A stretch of 47,087 bases of DNA from Lachnospiraceae bacterium (GCA_902363835.1 CABJBM010000040.1:1-47087), one strand, 5' to 3'. Shown: positions 32,885 to 42,058, numbered from the stretch's first letter. Numbers and translations: made by a program. The notes: generated from the sequence alone by a model not told the origin.

Positions 32885-34591
32885 CTCTCCATCTGAACAT
32901 AGTTTACCATACTCGTCAACAGTTTGGGAATATGAATTTCCAAAAGAAAAAGGCTGCTTTGCAGCAACCTCATTCTCCATTCCTGTTTTATATACAAATT
33001 TCAGATTATAGGGATCTACCTCGCCATTCTCTTTCTTCTCTCCTACTATCACCTTGTCCACTATACACTCAAATACGTGACGATCAAACTCTCCTAAAAC
33101 CTTATGATTGCTTAATATCGTCTGAAATTCTAACAGCCTGCTGTTAATATCTTTTCTTTCAGTCTCCTGGTCTGTATAGGCCTGCTTTTTACTGATAAGC
33201 TTATCTAACCTGTCCGTTATCTCTTCCTCCTTAATCCTATAGGTTTCATCGTCTATCTTACCATCAAGACGCATATCCACAAGGCTGTTCTTTCGCCTTT
33301 TTAGTTGGTCAATCTCTTTTTCGATAGATTTCAATTCTTTGCTGTTATCCTCTTCCTGTAATACCTGTTTTACCCTTATCAGGAAACCGTCCACGATTTT
33401 GTTGTCATTCTTACATAATAATTTATACGACCGCAAAAATGCCTGTTCAATAAGCTTCTCTGGAATACCTTTACAGTATGGACAGTTATGTTTTCCGTCT
33501 TTCGTGGCTGTCACACAATGCCAGACCACCTTTTTATAACTGGTATTTGAGTTCCATGCACGTCTCGTCAATGTCCCCCCACAAAACCCACATTTTAACA
33601 TGCAGCTAAACGCATACTGTCTGCTGAACTTTTCTCTTTTTCCAATCCCCCCGTTTCTTTTCTTCGGTGCATTTCTTTTTCCCAGTATCTCCTGTGCCCT
33701 GTCAAACAGTTCACGGCTCACAATCGGCTCATGGTGGTTTTCAACCGTATATTGATCCACTTCTCCCTTATTTTCTAGCCTACGCTTTGATATCGGGTCA
33801 AGGGTAAAGGTTTTTCCCATCAGCAGATCACCTTTATATTTCTCATTCTTGATAATGCCAAGAATGCCGGAATCGCTCCAATTCGTATTTCCTGCCTTAT
33901 TTTTATATCCCAAATTTTTCAGCTCTCTTGCAATCACCTTTCCTCCTGCTCCCTCCACATATCTTTCAAATATATAGTAGACTGTTTGAGATTCTTCCTG
34001 ATTAACAGTGATGGTTTTATCCTCCGGGTGATAATCATATCCCAGACAACCATTAAAGCCCACCATTTCCCCCCTCTGCATTTTCATGCTTAGTCCCTTT
34101 TTTACATTAGCTGATATGTTCTCGACTTCCTGCTGTGCAACAGAGCTTAAAATGGTCAATAGCAGTTCCCCGTCCATTGTCGACGTATTGATATTTTCTT
34201 CCTCAAAGAATACTGCTACCTGTTTTTCTTTCAGCATACGTACATATTTAAGTGTATCAAGAGTATTCCTGGCAAAACGTGAAATAGATTTTACGATTAT
34301 CATATCAATTTCCCCATTCATACAGTCATTTATCATTCGTTGGAAATCCTCTCGCTTTTTCGCCTGAGTGCCAGTGACAGCTTCGTCCGCATATATTCCG
34401 GCCATCTGCCATTCAGAATTTTCATTGATATATTCTGTATAATGCCGTACCTGTGATTTATAGCTCTCAAGCTGTTCCTCATTATCAGTACTCACACGGC
34501 AGTATGCAGCTACTCTTAATATGTCTGCATGTTCCCCCTTTCCTCTGTTAATTAACTTTTTGCTGGCCTTTTTAATTTTTACTTCATTCAT
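32870..34591 (-). CDS. Large serine recombinase (integrase)
   Basis: A 573-residue serine integrase. The resolvase-type catalytic domain has RVAAYCRVSTDNEEQL with nucleophile Ser34, and DMIIVKSISRFARN with the conserved Arg residues. A recombinase domain follows (GYDYHPEDKTITVNQEESQT). The zinc ribbon has CGFCGGTL and CPYC (roughly 340-375). A coiled-coil (about 430-500) completes it. Such enzymes catalyse site-specific integration without tyrosine chemistry. Its C-terminus ends inside the left attachment site, so it sits at the edge of the element it moves. AAGGAGG precedes the start. No truncation is seen. Confidence 0.93.
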   Translation of the reverse strand: MNEVKIKKASKKLINRGKGEHADILRVAAYCRVSTDNEEQLESYKSQVRHYTEYINENSEWQMAGIYADEAVTGTQAKKREDFQRMINDCMNGEIDMIIVKSISRFARNTLDTLKYVRMLKEKQVAVFFEEENINTSTMDGELLLTILSSVAQQEVENISANVKKGLSMKMQRGEMVGFNGCLGYDYHPEDKTITVNQEESQTVYYIFERYVEGAGGKVIARELKNLGYKNKAGNTNWSDSGILGIIKNEKYKGDLLMGKTFTLDPISKRRLENKGEVDQYTVENHHEPIVSRELFDRAQEILGKRNAPKKRNGGIGKREKFSRQYAFSCMLKCGFCGGTLTRRAWNSNTSYKKVVWHCVTATKDGKHNCPYCKGIPEKLIEQAFLRSYKLLCKNDNKIVDGFLIRVKQVLQEEDNSKELKSIEKEIDQLKRRKNSLVDMRLDGKIDDETYRIKEEEITDRLDKLISKKQAYTDQETERKDINSRLLEFQTILSNHKVLGEFDRHVFECIVDKVIVGEKKENGEVDPYNLKFVYKTGMENEVAAKQPFSFGNSYSQTVDEYGKLCSDGEDDTC

Positions 34592-34632
34592 GAATAAGTC
34601 CTCCTTTGTAATTTTATATGAAAGCCTGTTTA

Positions 34633-34791
34633 TCAGGCTCCAATAGCAGTAATATCTGACACTATATAATATTCTTTCATTAACTGCTTTTTAATTAATT
34701 GGTATTCTTCTTTTGTTACTAATTTCTTTTGAAACAGTTGCACCAATAAAGCAAGTTCCATGCTGTAATCTAAAAGTCCACTTTTTTCCAT
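34633..34791 (-). CDS. 52-residue protein upstream of the recombinase
   Basis: A short protein, MEKSGLLDYSMELALLVQLF then QKKLVTKEEYQLIKKQLMKE, SHOCT-like in its helical K.VT.EEY..IK pattern. Small proteins of this type commonly lie beside serine recombinases in Firmicutes elements; function unknown. GAGGAAGAAG lies upstream. It is short but clean and translated in the same direction as the recombinase. Confidence 0.6.
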   Translation of the reverse strand: MEKSGLLDYSMELALLVQLFQKKLVTKEEYQLIKKQLMKEYYIVSDITAIGA

Positions 34792-34803
34792 TTCTCTTCT
34801 TCC

Positions 34804-35850
34804 TCAATTCTCTATAAGTTCATGCAGCCCGGGCAGTTCTTTATAACCATATTCATCAGGAATTACCACAGGATTGATTCCTAAATTTCTGATTTTAGTC
34901 AAACGCTTCTTCTTGAAAGTTTCCAAATTTCCAAGTTCTTTCGTCAGAGCCGATGTGGGATTAGCCAGGGCCTTTTCTAAATTGTATAAGCCATCCATTT
35001 GATGAATTAACTCTATAGTGCGTATCATCTTTCGCTTTTCTGCATCCGTCTCTTTGCTTTGATTTATTAACTGGACAGCTAATGAATAAGTAACATATCT
35101 CTCAGTTCCAAATGTAAGTTTCAATTCTGATATCAAATAATTTATCACTGTTTCATTATCAAGATATGATCGGATAGAACGATTATCGTTCCACTTTTTT
35201 GAATTGTACTTTACACCACGCTTTAAAATCTGGTATTCAATACGAAATAAATGCTCCAAGTCAGGAATAACTTTATATGCTATTTGTCCTCTATTGACCA
35301 TAGCAGCCATCTTATTATAAATATTGATACGTCTTGATTTATTGCTAAAACAACAACTTTCATAGTAAAGAGTATCCGACGGTTTGTTTATATTTGCCCG
35401 TTTCAACCTGCGACAACCATATGGAACACCTAGGTTCGTTAAAAGGGCATAGACCTCCGGTTTATCGACATATATATCTTTTGCTAAGTCGACCCGCCTT
35501 ACTTTCCACTCGCGAATATCTACTGTTCCCAGATATGACAGGCGGAAACAGTCAATCTCATGTAGTCGCTTTTGTATGGCATAAACGATTTGATCCGTTG
35601 TGTAACATTTCAAATTTAAAGCAAAGATACCGCTTCCCCCCATAATTACGTTTATATTTAGCCACAAGATTATATAGTACTTTGTTATTGGCTTCGAGCA
35701 TTTCATTAGTTTAATCTGTCGAATTCCTTTTCTTCTATAATAATTACTAACTGCATTACCATATCGATTTTGTCTTAACGCCGGTATGCTATTCAATAGT
35801 TGCCGATATGTAAGTAAGTCTATTTGTAACTGGATTGTTGCAGTATGAAT
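34804..35850 (-). CDS. Rep/gene-II-like replication initiation protein, probable ATT start
   Basis: A 348-residue protein if started at ATT (35848-35850), eight bases after AGGAGG; the frame is open from there with IHTATIQLQIDLLTYRQLL. The first conventional codon is a TTG at 35796 without a ribosome site. Internal motifs VRRVDLAKD (about 117-125) and RRINIYNK (about 173-180) resemble phage gene II/X and plasmid Rep initiators. If so, it would nick the element's origin for rolling-circle replication. A hairpin with one bulge lies at 35922-35947, just upstream, a possible origin feature. The family call is tentative. Confidence 0.5.
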   Translation of the reverse strand: MHTATIQLQIDLLTYRQLLNSIPALRQNRYGNAVSNYYRRKGIRQIKLMKCSKPITKYYIILWLNINVIMGGSGIFALNLKCYTTDQIVYAIQKRLHEIDCFRLSYLGTVDIREWKVRRVDLAKDIYVDKPEVYALLTNLGVPYGCRRLKRANINKPSDTLYYESCCFSNKSRRINIYNKMAAMVNRGQIAYKVIPDLEHLFRIEYQILKRGVKYNSKKWNDNRSIRSYLDNETVINYLISELKLTFGTERYVTYSLAVQLINQSKETDAEKRKMIRTIELIHQMDGLYNLEKALANPTSALTKELGNLETFKKKRLTKIRNLGINPVVIPDEYGYKELPGLHELIEN

Positions 35851-35921
35851 CGCTATCGCCTCCTTTTGTAATCAACAAGTTACTTATACTATTATGGGGA
35901 AACCTGGTATGATATGGTCTT

Positions 35922-35947
35922 AACGCTATCCCAAAGGGATATGCGTT
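35922..35947. other. Hairpin upstream of the Rep-like gene
   Basis: AACGCTATCCC and GGGATATGCGTT pair with a one-base bulge around an AAA loop. It lies 70 bases before the Rep-like gene start. A double-strand origin stem or regulatory hairpin is possible. Confidence 0.4.
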
Positions 35948-36004
35948 TATGACCATTCATTATAACTTCTTCTATATTCCGGCCTAGAATATATTATTAA
36001 AAGA

Positions 36005-36018
36005 GAACGTCGGCGTTC
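36005..36018 (-). terminator. Terminator of the small HTH gene
   Basis: GAACG-tcgg-CGTTC stem with, on the minus strand, TCTTTTAAT following. It lies just after the HTH gene at 36037 and before the Rep-like gene. Confidence 0.6.
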
Positions 36019-36036
36019 ATAACCCTAATTTACTTC

Positions 36037-36231
36037 TTATAACCAATTATTCTTCCTCTGATTATCTACAATCTTCTGTATAGCATTTATTACATCATCA
36101 TGCTGTTCCTGAGTTAATTCTTTTCTGAACCAACGGGATAAAGATGTCTCTGATATACCAAGGAATTCTGCTATCTGCCTTTGAAAGACATTTAATTCTT
36201 TAAGAATTTGTCGAATCTCTTTGTTAGTCAA
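36037..36231 (-). CDS. Small HTH regulator (TTG start)
   Basis: A 64-residue helix-turn-helix protein reading TNKEIRQILKELNVFQRQIA then EFLGISETSLSRWFRKELTQ. The TTG at 36231 lies six bases after AGGAGGTGG. The frame is open to an ATG at 36264, but that would place the ribosome site inside the coding region. This XRE-like short protein is typical of small integrative elements and probably regulates the Rep or recombinase genes downstream. Confidence 0.7.
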   Translation of the reverse strand: MTNKEIRQILKELNVFQRQIAEFLGISETSLSRWFRKELTQEQHDDVINAIQKIVDNQRKNNWL

Positions 36232-36462
36232 ACCTTTCCACCTCCTTATTTTATAGGGGCACATTTACTATTTATAACATTATGTCTCCTAAGAATGAAT
36301 CATCAACCCAGCTTATCGAATATTCATATGCTAGCTAGCTGCTTTAATTTGATTGATAGAACAAGCCTATCATGATATGATGGGAGTTAATAGCCGATAT
36401 ATATATTTCATACTTTTTAAGTTTTTATGTTATATATAAAAATAGATAAGGGGTAACAAAGC

Positions 36463-37812
36463 ATGGAAACCTTGGATTTGATTGAAGACAAGACAATTAT
36501 GTATTATAAAAACAAAGGCTTTGCCATAAAATATAGCGAATTTTCCTTACTGCTTGCCAACATGAATCTTGATGATACGAATAAAGTAATCAAGACATAT
36601 TTAGAAAGCTTGAAAAAAGTGAGAATCGAAAGATTAAAGAGGGAAATAAATAATACCGATAAATTAAGACATATATATTCAAATTACTTCTTTAATTTTA
36701 AACAGCTAATAAACAAAGTTATAGATGATGAGTATGTGTATTTGGGTAACCAAACCTTACTCTTTATTTTGTCTGATCTGATGGATAAAGAAATTAACAG
36801 TAAAATTGAAGAAAAAATTAATACGATCAATGCGAATACTTCGAGTGAATCCGACTATGCAAAACTATAAAAGTCTCTCGTTGATGATATTTCGCTTGAA
36901 TTAAAAGATCTTGAAGAAGACGCTAAAGCCGCCAATCGTGAGTCCCAAAGTATGTGTGATATTTTAGAAAAGCAATTTATTTCTGAACTAGAAAAAGAAA
37001 TTGAAGAAAGTTTTAATGAAATAACCAGTACTAATGATTCAATAAAGTTATACGAAGCTATTAATCGAATAAAAATTAAAATAAAAGCAATCAATGATCT
37101 TTCTAATGATTCTGAAAAAAACAAACAAATATTTGAGGCTATTTGGGATATCTTATTTTACATACCCGCTTGCTTGTATGATAGTCAATTTCAGAAAGAA
37201 TTAAAAATGGTCTTATTAAGGCAAGATACTCTTTTATGTTCCTATGTATTGAATACATCGATTTCAAATGCTAAAGTATCTATATCAAAAATAATAAATG
37301 AAGATAATGGCTTAAATACTATTTATCACCTTTCAGATATTAATTCTTTATTATGGGTAGATTTGCAGAAATATCTTGAAAGTGATAAACAAATAAAAAC
37401 TTGCGAACAGTGTGGCCGCCTCTTTATGCCAACATCAAAAAAGAATACGAAGTATTGCAGTTTTCCAAATAGGAATACTGAATTAAAATGTGCCGAGATA
37501 CACCACCGAAAAGTTAATGATTTTATGAAAGAAGTAAAAAGGGCCAGAGGTAATCAACAGAGATTTGTTTCTAATGTGAACCCAAGCAATGGTTATTTAA
37601 GCAAAAAGTTCGAGTATGATTTCCCAGAGTTAAAGAAGAAATATGATCAATGGTTACTTGATATTTCTGATAAATACAGAGAATTCAAAAAAAATGATGA
37701 TCTTCAAGGTCTTAAGGACTGGATACAAGACCACAAATTTAATGTTAAAAAGATGGACGCTTGGGGAATTCGGACAAGGTTAACCATTAATGAAAAAAGA
37801 AAATGTAATTGA
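36463..37812 (+). pseudogene. DUF6076-like zinc-motif protein, interrupted by an in-frame stop
   Basis: One reading frame of about 450 codons is broken by a single TAA at 36868-36870. The 5' part gives 135 residues starting METLDLIEDKTIMYYKNKGF. The 3' part stays in frame, and contains CEQCGRLFMPTSKKNTKYC with Cys spacing of a zinc knuckle, followed by CAEIHHRKVNDFM and a charged helical end. It resembles the DUF6076 group of mobile-element proteins, function unknown. The downstream ATG at 36952 could restart translation of a 286-residue product, but no clear ribosome site is visible there. AAGGGG precedes the first ATG. A mutation, or regulated readthrough, would explain the single stop. Confidence 0.65.
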
Positions 37813-38112
37813 CTTGTTACAAAATTCAACTAAGGGGAAACAGCTTTTATAAAAAAATTATCTTTTTTGAAAGTATGCGATATTTTTAAAGATATGCCAC
37901 ATAAAAGGAGGGGGAATATCTGCTCCAGATAAGCAAATAGTCCCCTTTGAAATCCCTAATAGTGATAAAATGCAGTTACAATTTTAATTAATTTATTTAT
38001 CGTTTGGATTGTGGAATAGGTTCTTTCCTCAAAAAAATAAAGTAATCAATATTTAGTTATTTTATATCAGACACAGTTTGGTGAAGATTAAGACACAACA
38101 ATTCCACAATCC
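37813..38112. other. Intergenic 300 bases, no gene
   Basis: AT-rich gap between convergent genes. AAAGGAGGGGG at about 37902-37914 is a good ribosome-site match, but the only frame after it is about 23 codons and starts with ATA. No strong terminator hairpin was found. Confidence 0.35.
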
Positions 38113-38859
38113 CTATTCTGGATAATACGATACGCAAAAGTCAGGATTTAATCCCTGTCTTTTATAAAATCTTATGACAGAATCATAATCAACTAGTTCA
38201 TTATATACTTCTGCAAATTCTCTATAGTGCCTATCATGTATTAATTGAGTTTCTCCCCCACCGTCTTTTTGTAACTCTGGCGTGCCATATGCAAATTCTT
38301 GCTTATGTATCCAGTCGCCATGGTTATCTCTTGAATATCTATAAACCTTGCTCCATTCTGAATATTCCATAATTTCAGGATGTGGTTTAATAATTTTGTC
38401 AAGTTCATCACTAAATTCACCGGGGGACATATGATTAAATGCAAAGCCCAATGTGACAAGACATTTAAAATTTAGATCTTGGAGAAAATCAGTAAAGCTA
38501 CTATGTCTCTCCGCTTTTAAATTTTCGTCTATAACATTTTTTAAATAATTCATCAGCAACATTAAATTCACAAATTCTATACTCCCAAATTCTCCCATTA
38601 CGGGAATCAAATTGGAAGAACCTTTATAAGTGTTGTAATAATAAAGAACTTTTGTTTCTAAATCATCTTGAGTTAATGAACTAACGTAATTGTAAAATTT
38701 TTCATTAGTCAGGATTGATTCAGGGGCATGATTATTAGAGATAATTGGTTGACTTCTCCCAACCACTTTGTTATTTTCTGAAGATTTAACACTATAATCA
38801 GTTGAATGGCTTCCTAATACATATAATACGATAATTATTATAATAATTATTCCTAACAT
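38113..38859 (-). CDS. Hypothetical membrane-anchored protein
   Basis: A 248-residue protein with one N-terminal membrane segment MLGIIIIIIIVLYVLG, no clear signal-cleavage site, and a large soluble domain on the other side. Visible blocks include LTQDDLETKVLYYYNTYKGS and AYGTPELQKDGGGETQLIHD. I do not recognise the family. CAGGAAAAAAC precedes the ATG. It shares direction and a 90-base gap with the DUF697-PLD gene upstream, so both may belong to one accessory unit of the rlmD element. Confidence 0.6.
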   Translation of the reverse strand: MLGIIIIIIIVLYVLGSHSTDYSVKSSENNKVVGRSQPIISNNHAPESILTNEKFYNYVSSLTQDDLETKVLYYYNTYKGSSNLIPVMGEFGSIEFVNLMLLMNYLKNVIDENLKAERHSSFTDFLQDLNFKCLVTLGFAFNHMSPGEFSDELDKIIKPHPEIMEYSEWSKVYRYSRDNHGDWIHKQEFAYGTPELQKDGGGETQLIHDRHYREFAEVYNELVDYDSVIRFYKRQGLNPDFCVSYYPE

Positions 38860-38949
38860 GTTTTTTCCTGCTGTTTTTTACAACAACTTTTCCTTTCTTA
38901 AATATGTAATATGAGTTCAGGTTTTCCTTTCCTACTTTCGTTATGTTAG

Positions 38950-40410
38950 TTACATGTTTTTAAAATATTGCTCTTTGAGATCTTGAACCTTTTGTTCATC
39001 TTCACCATATACAGAAAATTCCTTTCTCAAATCGTCTAAGTCATAATTACCATTAAAGGATAAAAAGTTATAACTCCCTAAAAGATAAGAATTATCACAT
39101 GTACATAATTTCACATGAGTGTTGTCTCTCTTTACTGTTAATGAATCCCCTAATGCTTCTATATATTCTTGGATTGCTTCATCTGAATCCGTTCTTCTTT
39201 TTTGCTCGCTTGGATTACTTGTATTATCAGAAATACCGTATATAATTTTGATTTTAACGCCTCTCTGTGATGCTTCCTTTAGCAGAGGAATTACTGTTTT
39301 AGATACCCCCTTATTGACCCACGGTGAAATAACACAAATTTCATCGTGACTAGCCTTAATCATTTCGTGAAATCTTTTCTTAATATCTATATCAAAAAGA
39401 TTTTCTTCATATTTAACTTCAGCTATGTATTTCCAGATAAATTCACTTTTATATTTATCATTCAAATCTACTTTTTGAATGAGGGTTGTTTTGTTGACTA
39501 ACAACGTTACTTTTCCAAAGGTTGTGTCTGCATTCATAAAAAGTGTGTTTCCTAATCTTTTCTCTAAAATACAATTAGATTTGGAAATATCGTGATATAC
39601 TTGAGCAATAAATGGTTCTGCCTCTTCGACCCACACCTTTGTTGGCAATAGGCTCAATGTGAAAAGAACGGATTGAGTACATAATACCTGGGGATACTTT
39701 TCATTAATGCGATGTTTAATGTCAGCCATCTTATTCCCGATCTTCTCATTTATGTCGATGTTTTCTCTTGAATCAGTATTGATTTCTATTTTCTGTAACA
39801 AATTATACAAATCATTTTCTTCTATTAATGTTCTGTATTTCTTATACTCTTTGGAATTTCTTTTAATATCACCTAATAATTTTGCAGCCTCTGCCAGACC
39901 CATGTTTTTCCGCTCTGATTTTGCCATTCTTTTTGTTTCGTCCGCCAGCTTTTTTAACTCTTCATCACTTATCTTTTGGTCTTTGGATTTAGCTTCAATC
40001 ATGGCTTCGGCGCATTTCCCTAAAGCATAGGTTGCTGCATAAACTAACGGAATTGTAGTTACTGCACCGAGAAATGGCAGGACAGTCTTATACAGGCCTA
40101 ATATTACGTGTTGTGCCAATGCCCCCCAGCCCACTACTCCAAGAAGCGAAGCCAAAATTTCACTCATTTCCGCTTTTTTATAGGGATTTCCTTTTATCTT
40201 ATTTAAATATGTAACCATAATAAGCTGAATCGGTGTCAGAACAAAAATATCAGCAAAAGGGATAGGCTGTGCTGCAATAATCCCACATAATAACGAAGTG
40301 GCCTGTATAATGATTTTAGCCTTGTCCTCCTTATAAACAGATGGGTCTTGTACCGTTAATTCAAGAATTTCCTTTAAGCTTTCTTTCTCATTACCAACGT
40401 TCATTTCCAT
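38950..40410 (-). CDS. DUF697 membrane domain fused to a phospholipase-D-like domain
   Basis: A 486-residue two-domain protein. Residues about 30-140 form a DUF697 (YcjF-like) membrane domain: IIAAQPIPFADIFVLTPIQ, LLGVVGWGALAQHVILGLYK and TIPLVYAATYALGKC. A helical middle follows. The C-terminal 130 residues form a single PLD-type unit with ICVISPWVNKGVSKTVIPLL and the HKD motif in HVKLCTCDNSYLLGSYNF (HxKx4Dx6GSxN). Single-HKD enzymes usually dimerise. AGGAGG precedes the start. It is divergent from an XRE regulator (40549), a layout common for toxic effectors. Defence by membrane damage or DNA/RNA cutting is a guess. Confidence 0.75.
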   Translation of the reverse strand: MEMNVGNEKESLKEILELTVQDPSVYKEDKAKIIIQATSLLCGIIAAQPIPFADIFVLTPIQLIMVTYLNKIKGNPYKKAEMSEILASLLGVVGWGALAQHVILGLYKTVLPFLGAVTTIPLVYAATYALGKCAEAMIEAKSKDQKISDEELKKLADETKRMAKSERKNMGLAEAAKLLGDIKRNSKEYKKYRTLIEENDLYNLLQKIEINTDSRENIDINEKIGNKMADIKHRINEKYPQVLCTQSVLFTLSLLPTKVWVEEAEPFIAQVYHDISKSNCILEKRLGNTLFMNADTTFGKVTLLVNKTTLIQKVDLNDKYKSEFIWKYIAEVKYEENLFDIDIKKRFHEMIKASHDEICVISPWVNKGVSKTVIPLLKEASQRGVKIKIIYGISDNTSNPSEQKRRTDSDEAIQEYIEALGDSLTVKRDNTHVKLCTCDNSYLLGSYNFLSFNGNYDLDDLRKEFSVYGEDEQKVQDLKEQYFKNM

Positions 40411-40497
40411 ACCGTAATTCCTCCTATGTTCACAATAAATTTGTCTATAAAAGTATATTTAACTTTTGTAGATAATTCTATCATGAGAACGCAAACA

Positions 40498-40526
40498 TTA
40501 CAATTAGAACATAAAAATACTTATAT
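40498..40526 (+). promoter_or_regulatory. Probable promoter for the XRE regulator
   Basis: TTACAA (40498-40503) and TTATAT (40521-40526) with a 17-base spacer, 23 bases before the TTG start. It shares a 138-base divergent region with the DUF697-PLD gene. Confidence 0.5.
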
Positions 40527-40548
40527 AAGCAAAGTGGAGGTGTTATAA

Positions 40549-40869
40549 TTGCAGCGGGAAATAGATTACGCAAAGCTTGGATTAAAAATTAAAGAAGTTC
40601 GTCGAAGCAAAGGCTTTACACAAGATAACATTGCAGAAGAAGTCGGTTGTAACACTTCACATATTTCCAATATAGAAAATAATCATACAAAGGTTTCACT
40701 TAATGTCTTGCTGGCTATTGCTAATGCCCTTAATACAAGCATTGATTATCTTTTAATGGATCAGTATGATAATTCTTCTCTGGCCTTAGATAATGAGATA
40801 TTAAGGGCATTAAAAAATTGTGATGAGCAAAAGAAAGAACGGATATTAAAGATGATTGAAATTCTTTAA
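40549..40869 (+). CDS. XRE-family HTH repressor
   Basis: A 106-residue Cro/C1-type repressor: YAKLGLKIKEVRRSKGFTQD, then NIAEEVGCNTSHISNIENNH and LLAIANALNTSIDYLLMDQY. The TTG start at 40549 follows GGAGGTG by seven bases. It is divergent from the DUF697-PLD gene, so control of that effector is the obvious hypothesis. The stop overlaps the 3' end of the convergent gene at 40866 by four bases. Confidence 0.8.
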   Translation: MQREIDYAKLGLKIKEVRRSKGFTQDNIAEEVGCNTSHISNIENNHTKVSLNVLLAIANALNTSIDYLLMDQYDNSSLALDNEILRALKNCDEQKKERILKMIEIL

Positions 40870-41114
40870 TCCAATAGCAGAGAAATTAATAATTTTATCG
40901 CATATCCCATACCTAATTGAAAGCCCTCTTGTTCGGCAGTTAAGGCTGCTGCGTACATGAGGTCTTTTAGTTCTTCAAGCTCTGTCTCCTTTAACCGCTC
41001 AATATACGGTGTACTAAGCATATCAATTTCTACACTCACACGTTTATCCATTTCAATGGCTTCCTTTTCACGGCAGATAATATGTTCATAGATTTTTTTC
41101 AATCGTTCATTCAT
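40866..41114 (-). CDS. Small helical protein of the element
   Basis: An 82-residue mostly helical protein, MNERLKKIYEHIICREKEAI..., ending AEQEGFQLGMGYAIKLLISL. The ATG at 41114 is preferred to an upstream open frame. Similar small proteins occur in Firmicutes integrative elements; function unknown. It overlaps the preceding gene by 8 bases, so it is co-translated. Confidence 0.55.
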   Translation of the reverse strand: MNERLKKIYEHIICREKEAIEMDKRVSVEIDMLSTPYIERLKETELEELKDLMYAAALTAEQEGFQLGMGYAIKLLISLLLD

Positions 41115-41379
41115 GATAAATTCCCTCATTCTCATAGTTATAGTGGGTTAGTATATGTATCAATTCGTACATCTGCCGATAACTTAGTTGTTTCCAATCC
41201 GTTAGGCCGTATAATTCAGTTAGAAACAGGTCAAAGAATTGTTTTGTGATTTTCTTCCTTATGATTAAGCGGCATAGGATTTTATACTGCGCCTTGGTGT
41301 AGGTATCCGGTATTTGGGCCGCATCAGAGCGTACATTTTGCATGATTAAGGTTCTTTTATCGTAATTCAGTAGTTTCAT
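41107..41379 (-). CDS. Hypothetical protein of the element
   Basis: A 90-residue protein, MKLLNYDKRTLIMQNVRSDA..., with YKILCRLIIRKKITKQFFDL and QLSYRQMYELIHILTHYNYE; helical throughout. No motif is recognised. It is the middle gene of a tight run 41568-40866, with the Cys-rich gene upstream. AAAGGAGACAG precedes the start, supporting translation. Confidence 0.55.
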   Translation of the reverse strand: MKLLNYDKRTLIMQNVRSDAAQIPDTYTKAQYKILCRLIIRKKITKQFFDLFLTELYGLTDWKQLSYRQMYELIHILTHYNYENEGIYHE

Positions 41380-41397
41380 AATGATCTGTCTCCTTTC

Positions 41398-41568
41398 CTA
41401 TGTTGACGGACATTCTCCGTAATAGCTGCAATACTCACAATAGCAGAGGTCGCATTCCCCGAATATAAGTCCCTCAACGATGATCGGCATACAAGTGACT
41501 AGATAATCGGGACAAGCACCACAAGGGCAGCTATACTCATTTACAGGCTGATTATTTTTGAAACACAT
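41398..41568 (-). CDS. 56-residue cysteine-rich protein
   Basis: A small acidic protein with ten cysteines (residues 2, 14, 16, 19, 26, 39, 42, 44, 47, 53), many in CxC or CxxC pairs, for example CPCGAC and CDLCYCEYC. The spacing suggests two metal or iron-sulfur sites, or a disulfide-rich fold. AAAGGAGGAAT lies six bases upstream of the ATG, so it is almost surely translated. It falls between the J-domain protein and the hypothetical genes. I do not recognise the family. Confidence 0.65.
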   Translation of the reverse strand: MCFKNNQPVNEYSCPCGACPDYLVTCMPIIVEGLIFGECDLCYCEYCSYYGECPST

Positions 41569-41584
41569 AACAGATTCCTCCTTT

Positions 41585-42058
41585 TCAGCTTAAAGCATGT
41601 TGTTTGGTCTCGTTGGTTACCTTTTGTGAGCCATACTTAACTCTTATGTCATCAAGGCTTATTTCTTCCTTATGATGCTTATGATAATCACCATAGTGCC
41701 AGCACCATGCTTTTTTCTTTGGCGAAAACTTGAAACCGATTTCCTTTAATCTGTCTTTATATGCATAACAATTAAAACACCATATCCAGCTGCCGATTAT
41801 TTCAATCTCCATATGGTAACCGATGATAGTATTTAAAACCTCTTTAAAGGCCATGTTTTCCTCGTTTTCATCGTGTTTGGAAGAATGTCCATCGTTTTCC
41901 CTTTTCGCCTTTAAACGGACGAATAGAGCGTCATACTCTGCATTGATTTCCTGCATATCGGACACTTTACCTCCATTATCAGGGTGATACTTCATCAATA
42001 GCCTTTTGTACTGTACTCTTAACTCATCAATATTTGTTACTTCGTTAAACCACTTCAT
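41585..42058 (-). CDS. J-domain (DnaJ-like) protein of the element
   Basis: A 157-residue protein with a short J-domain: VTNIDELRVQYKRLLMKYHP with the HPD tripeptide at 25-27 and DNGGKVSDMQEINAEYDALF. The C-terminal half has CWHYGDYHKHHKEE and a WIWCFNCYAYKDRLKEIGFKF block, unrelated to DnaJ. J-domain proteins recruit Hsp70; mobile-element versions usually pair with plasmid or ICE functions. AAAGGAG precedes the ATG. It is the first gene at the right end of the element. Confidence 0.7.
   Translation of the reverse strand: MKWFNEVTNIDELRVQYKRLLMKYHPDNGGKVSDMQEINAEYDALFVRLKAKRENDGHSSKHDENEENMAFKEVLNTIIGYHMEIEIIGSWIWCFNCYAYKDRLKEIGFKFSPKKKAWCWHYGDYHKHHKEEISLDDIRVKYGSQKVTNETKQHALS

Noticed and set aside
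32730..33011. 93-residue plus-strand frame over the recombinase end
   Set aside because: Antisense to the recombinase C-terminus and the rlmD remnant; no ribosome site.
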